Positions 1 to 13,561 of a stretch of 64,000 nucleotides of DNA are shown here, one piece after another; the first letter of the stretch is position 1, and the number at the start of each line of letters is the position of its first letter. A program made the position numbers and the translations under genes. Under the pieces are notes generated by a model that saw only the letters and a list, made by a program, of their open reading frames with translations, did no database searches and was not told the origin of the DNA. The stretch spans positions 62,001-126,000 of the forward strand of contig JAEPRB010000114.1 of the NCBI GenBank assembly GCA_016758965.1, in the 5' to 3' direction. The stretch comes from Circinella minor (taxonomy: Eukaryota; Mucoromycota; Mucoromycetes; Mucorales; Lichtheimiaceae).

Positions 1-1396
1 TAAACAGGAGAAAAGAAGTCAGGCAATAATTTTTTTTGTGTAAAAAAAAAAAAGGAAGTTATTTTAGTATTTATCATAAACATTCAAGTTCAAAGCAAAA
101 AAAAAAAAAAGGTTCCATATTTTTTTTAAAGGACAAGAATTAGACCTGCTGAAACATCAAAAAAAAAAAAAATCGTCCGCAGGTAATGCCGTTTTTGAGT
201 TGGACCAATCAAACAAAGATTTATAATGATTTTATCAGTAATTATGTATGAATTGATCAACAAATTAAGATTTCTTGACACAAAATCGAGACGAGGAGAA
301 AAAAAAAGTATGGAAGGTTAATAAGAGGAAATGCACTAATACCCGAGGCCAAAAAAGAAAATATTTATGTGATGTATGAATGTAATGTTGTTATGGTAGT
401 TATTGTTATGGTTATGGTTATAAGGTGTTGTTGTCAAGTGTTACACCTAATATTACCCTAAGGTTTAGAAAAAAAAAAAAAAAAAAAAAACGAGCGCCCG
501 TTAAATGACTTTTTTTTTTGGGGGGACCAGAGAAAGTGTTTTTTGTTATTATGAATAAATTTAGGATGGAACGAAGGAAAAACAGAGGGAAAAGGTTTTT
601 TTTTTTTTTTTTTTTCCTTGGGGGTGGACCAGAAACCAAATGTTTGAAAAAGTCGAGGGGGGATGATTTTTGAAGATGAAAGCAAAAGAAGAGGAAAGGT
701 TTTTTATTTAGATCGGAGAGAATGATTGATGTTGGTTGTATGTGTGACACACATATACAGACCAAAAATCCGCCAAAGTAATGAAAATATGAACGAGGGG
801 TCTTGGGGGAGAAGATGGTGTGTGTGTGTGAAAAAAAAGGGGGGAGGGAAGGTGCTAAAGTGTAAATAAGAGAAATGGGTGCCGACCGAGGCAAAGAAAA
901 AGCGGAGGAACTATCAGCATACATAACATAACACAAGTCGTCTTTTTGGAAGGGTGGAACAATAGGACATACACTTCTCTGTTTTTGGCTGGTACCAAAA
1001 AAGTTCCGACCGTATTTGGCAGCTAGCGAAACCTTTTTATTTTATTTTACATAAATGTTAAGAACGAGTTAGCCATCTTTTTCTTCTATTTTCTTTATTT
1101 TGTTGTTGAACAAGTTCAAAGAGAAGAGAGAAAACCAACTTGTTAATGTAAAATCAATTCTTTTTTTTTCTTTTTTGTCGTCTCCTCTTTCTTTCCATTC
1201 TTTTTTTTTTTTTTATCCTTATATTATATATTATCCTACAACGTTTTCTCTTATTATAAATCTACCTCTTTATTAGTCACCATTAAAAATCAATAACGAA
1301 CACCAACGATCAATTATCAACTTTCATAAATTACAATCAAACGAATTATATTATCAATTATTAAAAAAAATACGAGTTAACAACAATTAAAAAAAA
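1..1396. other. AT-rich intergenic region upstream of the cyclin gene
   Basis: No supportable gene. The stretch is dominated by A and T homopolymers. Open frames here translate to runs of Lys, Phe and Pro and look like shadows of low-complexity DNA. The last 300 bases contain TATA-like sequence (about 1218-1236) and an A/C-rich leader just before the cyclin ATG, which fits a promoter and 5' UTR. Confidence 0.6.
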
Positions 1397-2793
1397 ATGT
1401 CGCCATGTCAGCATAGAGGAATGGAAACTTTCCCACCATCTTTATCACTTCTTTCTTGCACTAAGTCAACTGAACTAGCAGATTTTTGCGCGTTTGTTGT
1501 TCCTTGTATATGGGCAGGCTCATTTAAGCAACCAAGCATTACAGCAAAACGATACACTACATTCAAGATGTTTTGTCAGAAAGTACTTAAAGCAACCCAA
1601 ATCTCTTGCGCCTGTGTTTTATTAGCACTCTATTATATCCATCGATTACGCTCAGCTTATCCCTCTATTCGTGCTTCTATCGGTTCCGAAGTTCGTTTAT
1701 TCACTACAGCACTTATTCTTGCTAATAAATTTTTAGACGACAATACATTTACCAACAAGGTATGTGCATATATGTACATTATTATACATATAACATATAT
1801 CCCTTATTTTTTTTTCTTTATTCTTTCTCCCTTCTATATATATTCTTCTCTCTCCCCCTCGCTCATCTCTTATTCACATCCAACCCCCCCAAAAAAAATT
1901 ATTATATCAAACAAATAATAATGATAATAATTTATGATGATTTATATATTTAGACTTGGTCAGATGTGTCGAGCATTCCTGTACGTGAACTCAATATAAT
2001 GGAAATGGAATTCCTATCAGCACTGAATTATAATATATACATTCATCATCAAAAGTTTTCCGCTTGGGTGTCTCAATGTCAACATTGGGTTTCATTGATG
2101 ACTGAACAACCACATCACCATCGTCCTATCAAAATGCCGGCACGCTTATCCATTAAATCGTCAACATCATCTTCGCCAACTTCATTATTACCATCAATAC
2201 ATCATCTTCCTATATCGACTTCCATGCCTACTATCCTCCCATCAACAACAAATACGCCACCTTCCTCTTTATTATCTTCTGTAGCTATTCTTGCTACTGG
2301 TGTACCTACTCCTACCTCATCTTCCTGTTCCATCCCACCCTTACCACCATTAACAACATCATTAAAGCGATCAGCTGCAATCCAACAACAACAGATCATT
2401 GAACCTCCAACAAAACGACGACATTACCATGTACCATATACACCACCAGATGAAACAATGTCACCTTATCCACAAACACCACTTTATACACCACCTGATC
2501 TACGGTTATCACTTTGTAATTCTAATAATAATATCAACAACACACCTAATGTCTCAACTATCGATACACCTACGACAAGTACATCAACTACTAGTAATAA
2601 CAGTTCATCAAGCACATTATGTCGACCGATTTTAAGCTGGTCCTCTTCATCGTCGGCTTTAGCATCGTCTCGTCATCATACCAATACATCGACTAGTACT
2701 AGTAGTGCAAATTCAACTCCTCATGCATATTCTGGAGCTGCTTTTAGTACAGCTTCATTAGCATCAAGAGTACGATGTTTGGAAATAGAATAG
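1397..2793 (+). CDS. PCL/Pho80-type cyclin
   Basis: Two exons, 1397-1759 and 1954-2793, joined in phase 0 across a GTATGT...TAG intron, give a 400-residue protein. A cyclin box covers about residues 30-165. The intron falls inside the diagnostic block FLDDNTFTNK / TWSDVS, followed by the IPVRELNIMEMEFL helix, as in Pcl1/Pas1/Pho80-family cyclins that bind a Pho85/Cdk5-type kinase. The C-terminal ~230 residues are Ser/Thr/Pro-rich and look disordered. They contain a basic PTKRR stretch that could be a nuclear signal and repeated TPP motifs (YTPPDE, PLYTPPD) that could be phosphosites. The ATG follows an A-rich leader. The family call is firm; the PCL subgroup and kinase partner are inferred. 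Confidence 0.85.
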
Positions 2794-3648
2794 ATTTTTT
2801 TTTCCTACACTCTTTTTTTTTTTTCTCTTTTATTCATACATAACATACTTTTTACATATACATTTTTTTCCCCTCTTCATAATACATATAAGACGACAAC
2901 AATCATACAAGCAAAAGCATCTTTCAACCATACATAAACCAAAGAGATTTATTATTTACAATCTTCTAGATATAAACCTGAACAATTCATTGTATATATA
3001 ATAAAACTTTTCCAATCATCTTTTTTGTACATATACATTTAAAAAAAATAACAAGTTTTTATTTTATTTTATTATTATTATTATTACATATAATGCATAT
3101 ATAGTTTAATGTAGTAATCATTAAAGTAAAATGTAACTTATTAGAGGGGGAGTAAGTAAGAGCAGGAAGTTGAAGGAGCTGTCATACTCAAAATCACCTA
3201 CCCAAAATGGACTTTTAGCGCTGATCCAAATGCGGGATATGTACGTGCAAACTTTTTTTATGTATTTGTCCTACCCGCGGAGCAGCAAAAAAAAAAAAAA
3301 TTACAAGATCGGCGCAATGTTCTAAGTTCTTTTTTTTTTTTTTCATGTTATGTGTGTGTGTGTAATAATAATGATTATTATCCTGTCTAAAAAAAAAAAA
3401 ATCTATCGGGTTTCCCTTGTCTTACATCCAAAAACTTATATATAACAAACTTGTTAATTTTTCCCTCTTTACCCAACTCATAATCACCCTCCCCCCCCAT
3501 TCCATTAACCCCCCAACCAATTTTTTTCTTTGATTCTTTTGTGTAAATGACTCCCGCTAAACTTTTTTTTTTAAAAACTTGTTGTTGGTTTATATGCTTT
3601 GATAATGATGATAATGATGATGATGCATGCGGTGAAACCACACCCAAA

Positions 3649-3679
<31 letters not shown>

Positions 3680-3806
3680 CGATCGACAGGATTACCATTT
3701 TAGCAGATATAGATTTGTTGTTGTAATACAAAAAATCAATCTGTACAAATATATATTATTATTATCATTATTATCATATAATAATAGTATATAAGGGTTT
3801 TTGATG

Positions 3807-3838
<32 letters not shown>

Positions 3839-6110
3839 CATATCATATCATTCTATAATTCAAATTCTATTTTACAACACACTTGACTATTTCACACACA
3901 TTAAAACTCATAAATCTTTCATTATTTTGGGGTGGTTGTTAAATAGTAAGAACCGTTGATGTTTATATACTCACGTGTCTTGGAGTAATTTTATTTTTTT
4001 AAAGCGAGCTTGTGCTTTTCTGCTTATATTTATTTATTATAGCACTTCTTTTTTTTTTCATGTTTTTGCATATGTTAATAATAATAATAATAATAATAAG
4101 TGTGTGTGTGTCTTTTCACATCACATCACACACACATATATTTATATTTATATTATAAAATAACTAAAACTCTCTTTCAGTTGACCCAACCCACTTTTCA
4201 TCCACGTGCATATTACTTTGCGCACAAACGTCATGTTTGTTTGTACAACCATGCGATTTTCCGTTTCGCTAACCCTTTTTTTAGACCATTCTTATCCAAC
4301 AATATTTTCTTGGGGTCGCAAATAGAAAGATTGGGGGGGAGGTAGAGAACGATAGGTTGAAGAAAATAATTAAGAGGAGAAGATTTAGGATGATTATTCG
4401 TTGTGTTCTCACTTATAAATAATAGTATTAATAATATTCAATTTTAAAGGGAATTTAAAGGGAGTTTTTGCTTTTATATTCATATATATCTAAATAACTT
4501 ATGGTTTAGTTGGGTTAATATATAATAAATAACATGAACCATCTTTCTTTTTTTGGGGGGAGAGGAATGAAAGAAGAAGAAGAAAAATTTTAGTCATTAT
4601 TAACTTACAGAGTAAAAAGAAAAAAGGGAGAATAATTGCTTATAATAATAATAATAATAATAATAATGAAAGTAAATAAAAATGTTCATCTATCATTTAA
4701 ATAATGTTGGAAGTTTATTATTATTATTATTATTATTTATTCTAATGAGTTCCGAGAACTATGTGATTACCAATGTATCAAAGGAGCATAATTGCTTTTT
4801 TCATTCCTCTCTTTGTTTCTCGTTCTCCTTCCTCCCATCATCTCCCCCAACAACAACAACAACATTTTATTATTATATACACAACGCCACAATTATTACT
4901 AACAACAACAAAGAAAAAAAAATATTTTGACCGTTGATCCTCAAATAGTTTTATAACATATGTAAAAAAAAAAAAAACTTCTAGACCAGTTTTTATTCAT
5001 ACACATATGGGGGTTTTATTATTATTATTGTTGTTATTGAATTATATCGGAGAGAAAGTATTTTATGGAACTTCTTTTTTTTTTTTTATCTAATATATTT
5101 TGTTGTTGTTATTTATTATTATGATTTGTTATGTGTGATGTATGACTTTATTATAATGTGGCGGGTTTGCTTTTTTTTGTATAACCTTGTGTTACTGATA
5201 AGGTGGGGGAGACTTTATAAAAAAAAAAGAGAAAGAGAGAGAGGAGACGAATAAATTTTTTTATTCATGGTGCGAATCGCCGGTCTTTTTTTTTGAAAGA
5301 TTAAGTTATATGTATATTTATGTAATGTATAAAAATATAGTAGTTTAATGTGAGAGTGTGCGCGTGCGTGCGTGGGCGTGATATAGAATCGGTGATTATG
5401 TCTCTAAAAAAGGTGGGGAGAAAGGGGAATAATTTAATCGAGGAAACCTTGTTATGCCAAAAAAAAAAAAAAACAACTGGGCTAGCCTTTCTCTGTTTCC
5501 TCTCTCTCTCTCTCTTTCTGTCTCCTCTCTACTTCTTTTAAAAAAGATCCTGATCTTGTTCCCGCAACAAAATTTTTCCATTGTTTTGGCTACTCTGCTC
5601 TCTCTTTGTGAAAGGTTTTTGTTTTCCCATTCGTTCTTTCCCATATTATACTCTTATTAATATCTTTACCCCCTTTTTGTCGTTCTCCGCGCAAAAGGTG
5701 AAAGTTTTTTTTTTTTTTTTTTTTCATCATACATATAATAATATATCAACTCTCCGTTCGTAATCATTATCATCCATCATCTATTATCCAACCCCCAAAA
5801 TTCTTATTTTTCTCTTTTATATGTATATTTTATAATAATCAACACATGATATTTGATAGTTGATGCTGATGAATAATACATCAAATCATAGAATAGTATT
5901 AATATGATAATATGATAAAGATATATAAGGAGGAAGGGGAAATTTTGTTTATAATAATTGAATTTAAAAATATATATACATCATCACTTTGTGTTGTTTC
6001 ACCATATAAATCATCTGGTTTTTCCTTTTTTTTTTTTTTTGGTATGAAACTTAAAGAAATATAAAGTAATAAGTAATAAAATAACACGCGGGAACGCGCG
6101 CACATAAAAT

Positions 6111-6141
<31 letters not shown>

Positions 6142-8053
6142 CATATATATATACTATAATAAGGCCCTTTTTTTATTTTATTTGATTGTACACAAGAAAA
6201 ACCAATCGTGCAACCATCTTACAATTTATTTATTTTTTTATCGTAAGATTTGAGGCTGTGAATTTTTTATTATTATTATTATTATCTGAGCGTTCTCCTA
6301 TATCCGGCTGATCATTTTCAGGTGAAACAAATAACATAATAGATATATGCAGTGAGAGAGAGAGATAGGTAGGAGATGATTGATGGAAGAGAAAGGGGGG
6401 GGGCGTGAGTAATAATAATGTTAGTATAGTATTTACTTTTTACTTTCTTTAAATTTAATTCCGTTGATATAAGTTTATATTAGAAAGTCTTTTGCTTAGT
6501 CGGCAGACATGCCCGATATTACACACATAAAACAACGTTGACGTTAATTTCTTTTTTCTGAGCTTGTAATTCACTTTTTAATTCGTTGGTCATCGTCATA
6601 AAAAAAAGTTTTTTTTTTTTTTTTTTAGTTACAAATGTTCTAAAGGTATTTTCGGGGCTAACTTGATTGGATAAATTTCTTTATTTACTGGGCCGTGCTA
6701 ATATGTTGCTAGCCAGCTTTATGGTTGTATTAATAATAAATTACAAAGCCTTTCATAAAGGATATATATCTCCCCTTCATTTCTTTTTTCTCAGTTCAAG
6801 ATGTGATTGATGATGATGAACCTAATTTAGCTTTTTTTTAAAAAAAAACTTGATCGGTGCTAGCGTTCTTTTTTTTTTTTATTATCCCATCGATACACAT
6901 AGAACCTTTTTGCTTATATTATTTAGTATTATTACCCTTTCACTTTGTGTCCTTCATCTAAAAATCTGGTACTCCGTTTCTGCGCTTGTTTTTTTTTTTT
7001 TTTTTTTTTTTTTTGAACATATGCACTTCCCTTTTATTGTCCTCCTCCCCCCCCCCAATAAAATGATTTGGAAAATTGTTAATTGCTTAATCGAGTGTGG
7101 AAAGCCAAAAAGATAAGCATCTTTACGTAATTGAATTGTTGCTCTTATGGTTTCTATGGTTTCTTGTTTGTCGATAGTTTTTATTTCTTTATCCAGCCTC
7201 CGATGCATTTACATAACTCATTTATATATGAAACAACTCTTATTTATATTATGTTAAAAGTTTTCTGGACTCACTCTCTAAGTTCCCTGAGGAGGGAAAT
7301 GAGGAGAGCTTAAAAAAATAATAGTAAGAATATACATCCTGTAAAGTAATGATGTTGGTCCTGAATCACAAGAGATACATTTGAATTATGTCCCTTTCTT
7401 CATTTCTCACATAAAGTGTCACAATCCTGATATAATTATTCTTTAAACTTTTTTTTTTTTTTTTTTGATCAAGAAAAAAAAAACTCAGATTATTTTTACA
7501 CCTAAGAAAAAAAGAAAAGTTCGGGTCACTCATCATAACATCACACAAATAATAATAAAAACACTCTTTCATTTTCTATGTACCTTCTCTCTTTGTAAAT
7601 ATCCCCTTCTCCTTCCCCCCCCCCACAATCCAGTCCGCGGCTTGTTCTTGTTTTTTATTTTCTATTTATCCATGTATTAAATACACACGCACGCACGCAT
7701 TCTTGTTGTTGTTATGGTCATCGTTGTCGTATCACATTTTTTTAATTGAATTTATACTACATAAACAAAGATATTGTAACAACAAATTGAAAAAAAAAAA
7801 TTAAGACCGACCGTCGGATAGAAGGAAGAAAGAGGACCATCTTCTTTCAAAATATACAATTTTACAAACGTGCTTGCTATCCGGTTTCTGTTTAAACTTT
7901 ATTATTATTAGAATAACCAGTAATACTCATTATACTTAATTCTATATATGTTTTTCTTGCAAATTGAAAGAAAACACTGTATTCTTCTTTATGTTACTGA
8001 GTTATGATAGGTTAAATTTATGTGATTGCTGTCATAAGAATGTTCTTGTATTA
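2794..8053. other. 5.3-kb gene-free low-complexity region
   Basis: No coding frame here has protein-like composition. The region holds long A/T runs, a (TA)n tract at about 3811-3837, TTA/AAT triplet repeats and short CT runs. Two CACGTG boxes lie at 3972-3977 and 4203-4208. The first few hundred bases presumably contain the cyclin 3' UTR. It may include untranslated transcripts, but nothing identifies one. Confidence 0.55.
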
Positions 8054-8286
8054 CAGGATTTTTCCTCTTCTAAGGCGGCTGATTTTTTTTTTTCAAACTT
8101 GGCACTGGGGGGGATTTAACATGACGCGTGATGTATTTTTTATTGGCGCTTTTAGGTTTTTTTTTTTCAATTTGGGCAGTTGGTTTTTTTCAGCCTGGTG
8201 GCTGAAATGTTTGGTGTGGCGCTAAGCATTTTATAATCTGGCGTCTCGACATCATTGGTATCATGGCATCCATTGTTTTTTATTTT
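8054..8286 (+). repeat. Left terminal inverted repeat of the Tc1/mariner-like element
   Basis: Reads inward with CAGGATTTTT, then AACATGACGCGTGATGTATT, TTGGCGCTT, TTTTTTTCAGCCTGG, CTGGCGTCTCGACATCATT and TTGTTTTTTATTT. The same blocks occur in the same order in the reverse complement of 13562-13701. This arm is about 90 bp longer than the right one. It carries an extra T-run/CAA-TTGGGC motif and an extra GGTGGCTGAAATGTTTGGTG stretch. Confidence 0.75.
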
Positions 8287-8744
8287 TTGCGGGTAGCAAT
8301 CCACTTTATATATATATATATATAGAATGATGCACTATCAAAGATCAGGAAACAACAAAAGTATCATAATAATATTAATTTATTAAAAAGGCATCGTCAA
8401 CTTTCTTTACAAGAAAAACATACCAAAAAAAAAAATCATCTTTTTAGTAATATATATAAGTAGCCGTTTTTTTTTTTTTTGTTGACGAAAGCAAAGTTGG
8501 AGTATCGGTATCATTCTTTCGTAAATCATCTATAAATATGTATTCTTCGTGTCATGTGTATTATACCCCTATGCTTCGTGAGAGATGAAAAGCAGAAAAT
8601 GGATATTGAAGAATCAGAGTTACCGTATGCCAATGAAGGCGATATGACTGTATAGTCATTGGTATCAAGCGTTAGTTTAATTGTTATTTTTCATTATGCA
8701 ATTAAAAAAACAAGGCGCAGTAACGCTGGAGCTATCGCAATAAC

Positions 8745-8747
<3 letters not shown>

Positions 8748-8822
<75 letters not shown>
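8748..8822. repeat. (TC)n microsatellite, about 75 bp
   Basis: An uninterrupted TC dinucleotide array inside the Tc1-like element. It is the longest pure dinucleotide tract seen in the window. Confidence 0.95.
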
Positions 8823-8824
<2 letters not shown>

Positions 8825-9399
8825 TTCTCTGTTGATTGTAGGTGCTGACTATTATGCGGATCGCTGGTTGTGAAGGGAGTCTACTTCCGAACGTCGCTTT
8901 CAGGTAGTTGTTCTTTGAAAAAGGACGAACCGAGTGAACATGGTAACGAAGTATGTTTGCGTTGCATGGACTTATCGAAAGTATCACAAGCAGCTTAACC
9001 GTAAATGATATGAATTACTGTAATAAGCTTGTTTTTAACACTAATTCTGCTTCTTGTTTAGAAATTACAGACTAAAGAAATACCTTCTTTTTTTTTTGCA
9101 TCAGTATTTAATATTTCCTGGGAAATGAGTTATTCTTGGTACAGATTTGAAGTTCAATACGTACCAAGCACAAGTAGCAACAAAAAAAAATTGGAATGCA
9201 AATGTGATGGAAGTAGTTTTCTGACTAATGTAAAAACTGTTTATTATGCACTTCAAATTCTCTTCTTTTTTTTTTTTATAACACACCATACCCTTAATGA
9301 TATATACCTTCCACTGAAACAAAAATATCATAGTATCCTTGAAACTTTCAAATTGCGAAGCCCGTTTTGAAAAAAATCAGTGCCTGCAATGGTCTAGCA

Positions 9400-11190
9400 A
9401 TAAAAATATCGTTTTCAAATGTCATGGTGTAAGTGTAACCTTCAGCACCTATATTTCAAGGATATGGCAGGTATATATAAAAATAAAAATAGACCCCACT
9501 TACCAGACCAGTCCATGGCAATAGTAGAACTGAAACATTCCATCTTGACTGATTTTGATAAATTACCAGCATTCGTTCTCGAGCTTTCCGTTGTTGATTG
9601 AATAATGTAGTATCTCCAACTTCGTGTCGTATCCATTCCCAACTGCTCAATTCATATACGTCTTTGTCCAAGAGTGTCGTTGCAAGTAGGTCCCCCCTTC
9701 GATCCAAACGTATTTTGTAGTTGTTAAGTGGTTGTAATATTACTTGATAAAGATTATAAGATAACCATGGAATTCTTACTAGTTTGAGAGACTATAAAAA
9801 GCGAGCACTGTTAATGATTCTCTTTATAATCGCCACCGCTATCCCCAAAATTTATATGCATTACATACTACCTTATTTCAATTCTTGTATTCCGAAACAG
9901 GGAATCCAGTAACACAGCAAATCGATGATAGTCGTCGAATTGATTTATTCTAATCCATGTATAATTATTCATTATTTTCATTATGATAGCACTCATGCTT
10001 TTCCATCGATGGGTTTTATTTTGTAACTTACGTTAATTGCAAATATCGTCTCCCTTATTCTTCCAATAATCAGTTTGGAAATGAGGCATTTTTCCAATAA
10101 ACAATCACTATCAACAACAACGATTTTATCCTTTCTACTAAATTAATATTATTAAAATTAGTATCCATATGTTAACTTTTCTCTTTGTTTATCTTCTTAT
10201 CATACCTAGCCGGGAATTAATTCTTCAACCAACTGAGCTGCATTTTGAGACATACTAGGAACTTTAGGAATAAGAAGAGCACTTTTAATTGTTTGAAGAT
10301 GTTCAACCAGTATGAACATGTTCCAATACTTCTTTTGAAGTAGGTGGGTACAGTCAACCCACGGATTTTGTGCACCTGAGATCGTTGCAGAACCGAAAAC
10401 TTGCAGTAAGCGAGAGTTAATATAAATATTTAAATACATCATTTCACCAATTATGCTTTGCCGACATTTTGGTATTATCCTATTTAGATAATTATCCATA
10501 AATTATAGTATAGTTTACTCACGGTAAGCGCAATTCCCCCCAAAAAAAACCTCGATGCAAGTTGCAAGTTGTGATTCCATTAAGGATTTTTTAACATTTC
10601 CAAAAATAAAGAGTGCGTAACTGAGAGATTTGTAAGAGTGGAAGGTGCAAAAACGGAGGTTGACTGTATAAAATTTACGGTACTTAATAGAAAGTAGTCT
10701 ATATAATATCAAGATAATGCAGCGAATAAATTAGCATCCATGCATTTTAAAGTTCCATAGTGAACTGTTCAACTCATACTTCGTATTTACATCTGTATTC
10801 GATTATTATCCCATCCATGTTCCAACAAAAGATTGGGCAAGTAGTTTATTATAGTATATTGATCCTTTATTTGTGCTCATTTGGGCAAGAAATCCGCGAG
10901 CAGTCGTGTTGAATTCATGGTCGTTGGTTTATTAATTAAAGGGGTTTGATATATGTCAAAACATAAACTCCAACCAAACCGGGGGTTTTTTTTGTGTGGA
11001 TTTTCAATTTCTGGAAATACACTGTTATCTTTTTTTGGTTGTTCGGGTATAGTTTGTTCTGCATTTGTGGGAGGTTGGTATTAAAGAACGCGGTGATTAC
11101 ACGTAGACGAGGCCGCTTGTGGTATTCCTGTTTCCAAAGCGTTTAAAGCTTGAATTGTACCCGTTTGGAAAGTTGATTGCTAAAGTAAAA
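9400..11190 (-). pseudogene. Exon-like remains of an unidentified spliced gene inside the transposon
   Basis: Minus-strand segments with protein-like composition are separated by plausible splice signals. One exon-like block (about 9793-9508) starts after TTTTTATAG and contains IRLDRRGDLLATTLLDKDVY and LSSWEWIRHEVGDTTLFNQQ before a GTAAGT. The block upstream of it (about 9990-9870) contains INQFDDYHRFAVLLDSLFRN and ends at AG|GTAGTA. Further blocks lie at 10499-10209 and about 11180-10870; the last has QTGTIQALNALETGIPQAAS and then frame breaks. Stops and frame changes prevent joining them. I do not recognise the protein. It may be captured host sequence, a second transposon gene, or a gene into which the element inserted. 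Confidence 0.4.
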
Positions 11191-12628
11191 AATAATAATA
11201 GTATGGTTAACATAAATTATAACATAATAAACTAGTAAAATCTTGAACTTACTAATCGTGCTAATTCAGTGTAGTTGGCAGTTCATGGTTTGCTTTTGAT
11301 ATTTTATGGGTCTACTTGATCACAAAAAGTAAGAGTTTGATATCCTGCCTTGTTTTATGAATAAAAATAAAAACCTGCTTTGATTGTAAATTCAGGTCTT
11401 GTGTTTCGTGATTTCATTACAAATCGTGAACATCATTATATGTAATAAGATTCAATAGACCTGACAACGGTGTATATATTGAATATTTTGCTAGTTTTTC
11501 GTGATATGGTGCATTTTACTTGTAATCGCCAGTAATTTCCATTGAGGCTTCAGCTTTACACTAAATGAATATTTTGTAAATCCGCACTTTAAGTTTCAAT
11601 AAAGTTTAAAAAGTTGTAAAAATGGTTCGAAAAATAATAATTTGTCAGGTCTGGAACGAAAACAACCCTTACAAACAAAAAACATTAAAAATGGTGGAAT
11701 ATTAAATGTGTCATGGACAAGAACAAAAAAGCAAAAGCAGTACTTTTAAAGTTTGAAAAGAAAGGGGGAAATCTATTAGGTAAGAAAGACCGTATGATAA
11801 AAAAAAAAAATTAAGATCGCACTTTTGTTATTGCTTGATTAGTTTGCTTGTTATATAGATATATATATATTCCCAAGTTAATCTATTCCAGCATAATAGC
11901 AAATAGACCCATTATATAAAAAGAAGAAGCATTACCGGATAATATGGAACTAAATTTAGATTTCTTCAAGTTTATCGATCGAAAGCATCCGACAGTGAAC
12001 AAAAAATCATGAATGGTACTTATCAGCGTAAGTAATAACTAGTCACAGTAAACTCATATTGTTATTACGGTTAAACGAGCAAGTAGGAGACCACAGTAAT
12101 AGTTAAAATTTATAGAATGTGGGGTTCCAGTTTTCTTATTATCAACAACAGTTGGAACGGGCTTACTGAATGCTATTATGCCGTAAAACGTAATTATCGT
12201 TACACACGATTTACACATTCACATTTAGTCCTTCAAAAGAAGAACGGTACAAGTCAATATAAAATCTATATTACTCTTCTTCTTTCTTTCTTTTACAAAA
12301 TTTAATTAGTATTATATGGCATTATATTTGGTCTTGCCCTCATTGCACATTGATTTAATACAGTATCAGTATTCCAGCTATTTTAAATCTATATGTTGTG
12401 AATAAATTATTATACTATTCTACGTAGTCATAATATCATCACAAAGCGGTCGACGACGTACAAATTGCAACGATGAGTATTCTGCTTAAGAGTCTTTTTT
12501 TCCTGGTAAAAAGCAAGAATCTAGACACAAATTTGTATCAGATAATATTTTATAAACTGAAAATTTCTTTGAATCGATGAAAAGATTTTAGTTAAGAAAA
12601 TATAACTATCATTGAAAAGAAAAAAGGA

Positions 12629-13430
12629 ATGTACTGTACATTACTTATGATATCAAGCAGTACCCGATATTTGCAGATAGTGGCTGTTTATTATGTAAAA
12701 TGTCTTTGCGAGAAATTACAACAGCAGAATCACAACACATCAGCTACTATATCATCAACATACAACATGCTGCTGAGACATTTTCATACACGACGAAGCA
12801 CAAAAAAACACGATCGATTATTTGAATTAGCGGACATTTATCACAGAATCGATTACCATATTATTTACATATATGGTGTCGACTTTGACACAAATGGCTG
12901 ATTTATATAACAAGATTACGAATCAAGTTTTAACAATTTTATGCTTTGGTAAATCGGCAAAAAAATATCCTAGCACAATACTACGTACAATCATCTTCCA
13001 TCATGAGCTGCGGGATAGCAAAGAAAATTTAGTTAGCAAAGTTAGGCACACGAGCGCATCATTTTTGTCACTTTATATCGAGATTGTTATGAATGATCTT
13101 GAAAAAATTAACTTGCATGGACGAATTTTTATAATGGATAATACCAGCATTCATGACAGTAGTATTGTTAAGGATACCGTTGAAAATCGTTGACACCATA
13201 TACTATATCTATCTCCATATTGTTCACCAGTGCTGAATCCGATGAAAGAATTTAGGTCAAAACTAAAGGCTGATGTCAAGCGAAAGATCTTAATTACAAA
13301 TAATTTTTTAACACCTCGCATTATCCAGTCAGCATGCCTGATTACTGCTAGGAATTTTCAAGAATAATAGATACGACATGCAAAGTCTTATTTGATACGT
13401 TGTATTCTTGAAGATCAACCGATGTCATAG
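12629..13430 (+). pseudogene. Tc1/mariner-type DDE transposase, decayed
   Basis: The last 160 codons are readable in one frame (12873-13430). They contain RIFIMDNTSIH (second catalytic Asp), LYLSPYCSPVLNPMKEF (the Tc1/mariner YxPxxxPxLNP(I/M)E region with the third acidic residue) and the terminal IRHAK motif. In-frame stops sit at 13191 (TGA), 13365 (TAA) and 13368 (TAG), so the gene is inactive. The N-terminal half, in another frame from 12629, is too degraded to show a clear DNA-binding domain. Orientation and distance to the right inverted repeat suit a transposase of the surrounding element. The C-terminal motifs also match the relic at 24.6-25.6 kb, which suggests one family. Confidence 0.82.
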
Positions 13431-13561
13431 TTTTTACTACTGTTTATTTAGTGTTCTTTATGCTCTCATATATTTAAAACTATTATTTGTTCCTTTATAA
13501 TTAAATAAAATAGTCAAAGCTTTAATTGGAATCTTTATTTTTCACTGGGTTGAGTTAGCCG

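Noticed and set aside
418..936. 172-codon minus-strand open frame
   Set aside because: It translates homopolymers into Lys/Phe/Pro runs, lacks any domain, and overlaps other equally open frames.
8694..8987. Minus-strand frame with long Arg-Glu repeat
   Set aside because: The Arg-Glu run is only the translation of the TC microsatellite; no conserved flanks.
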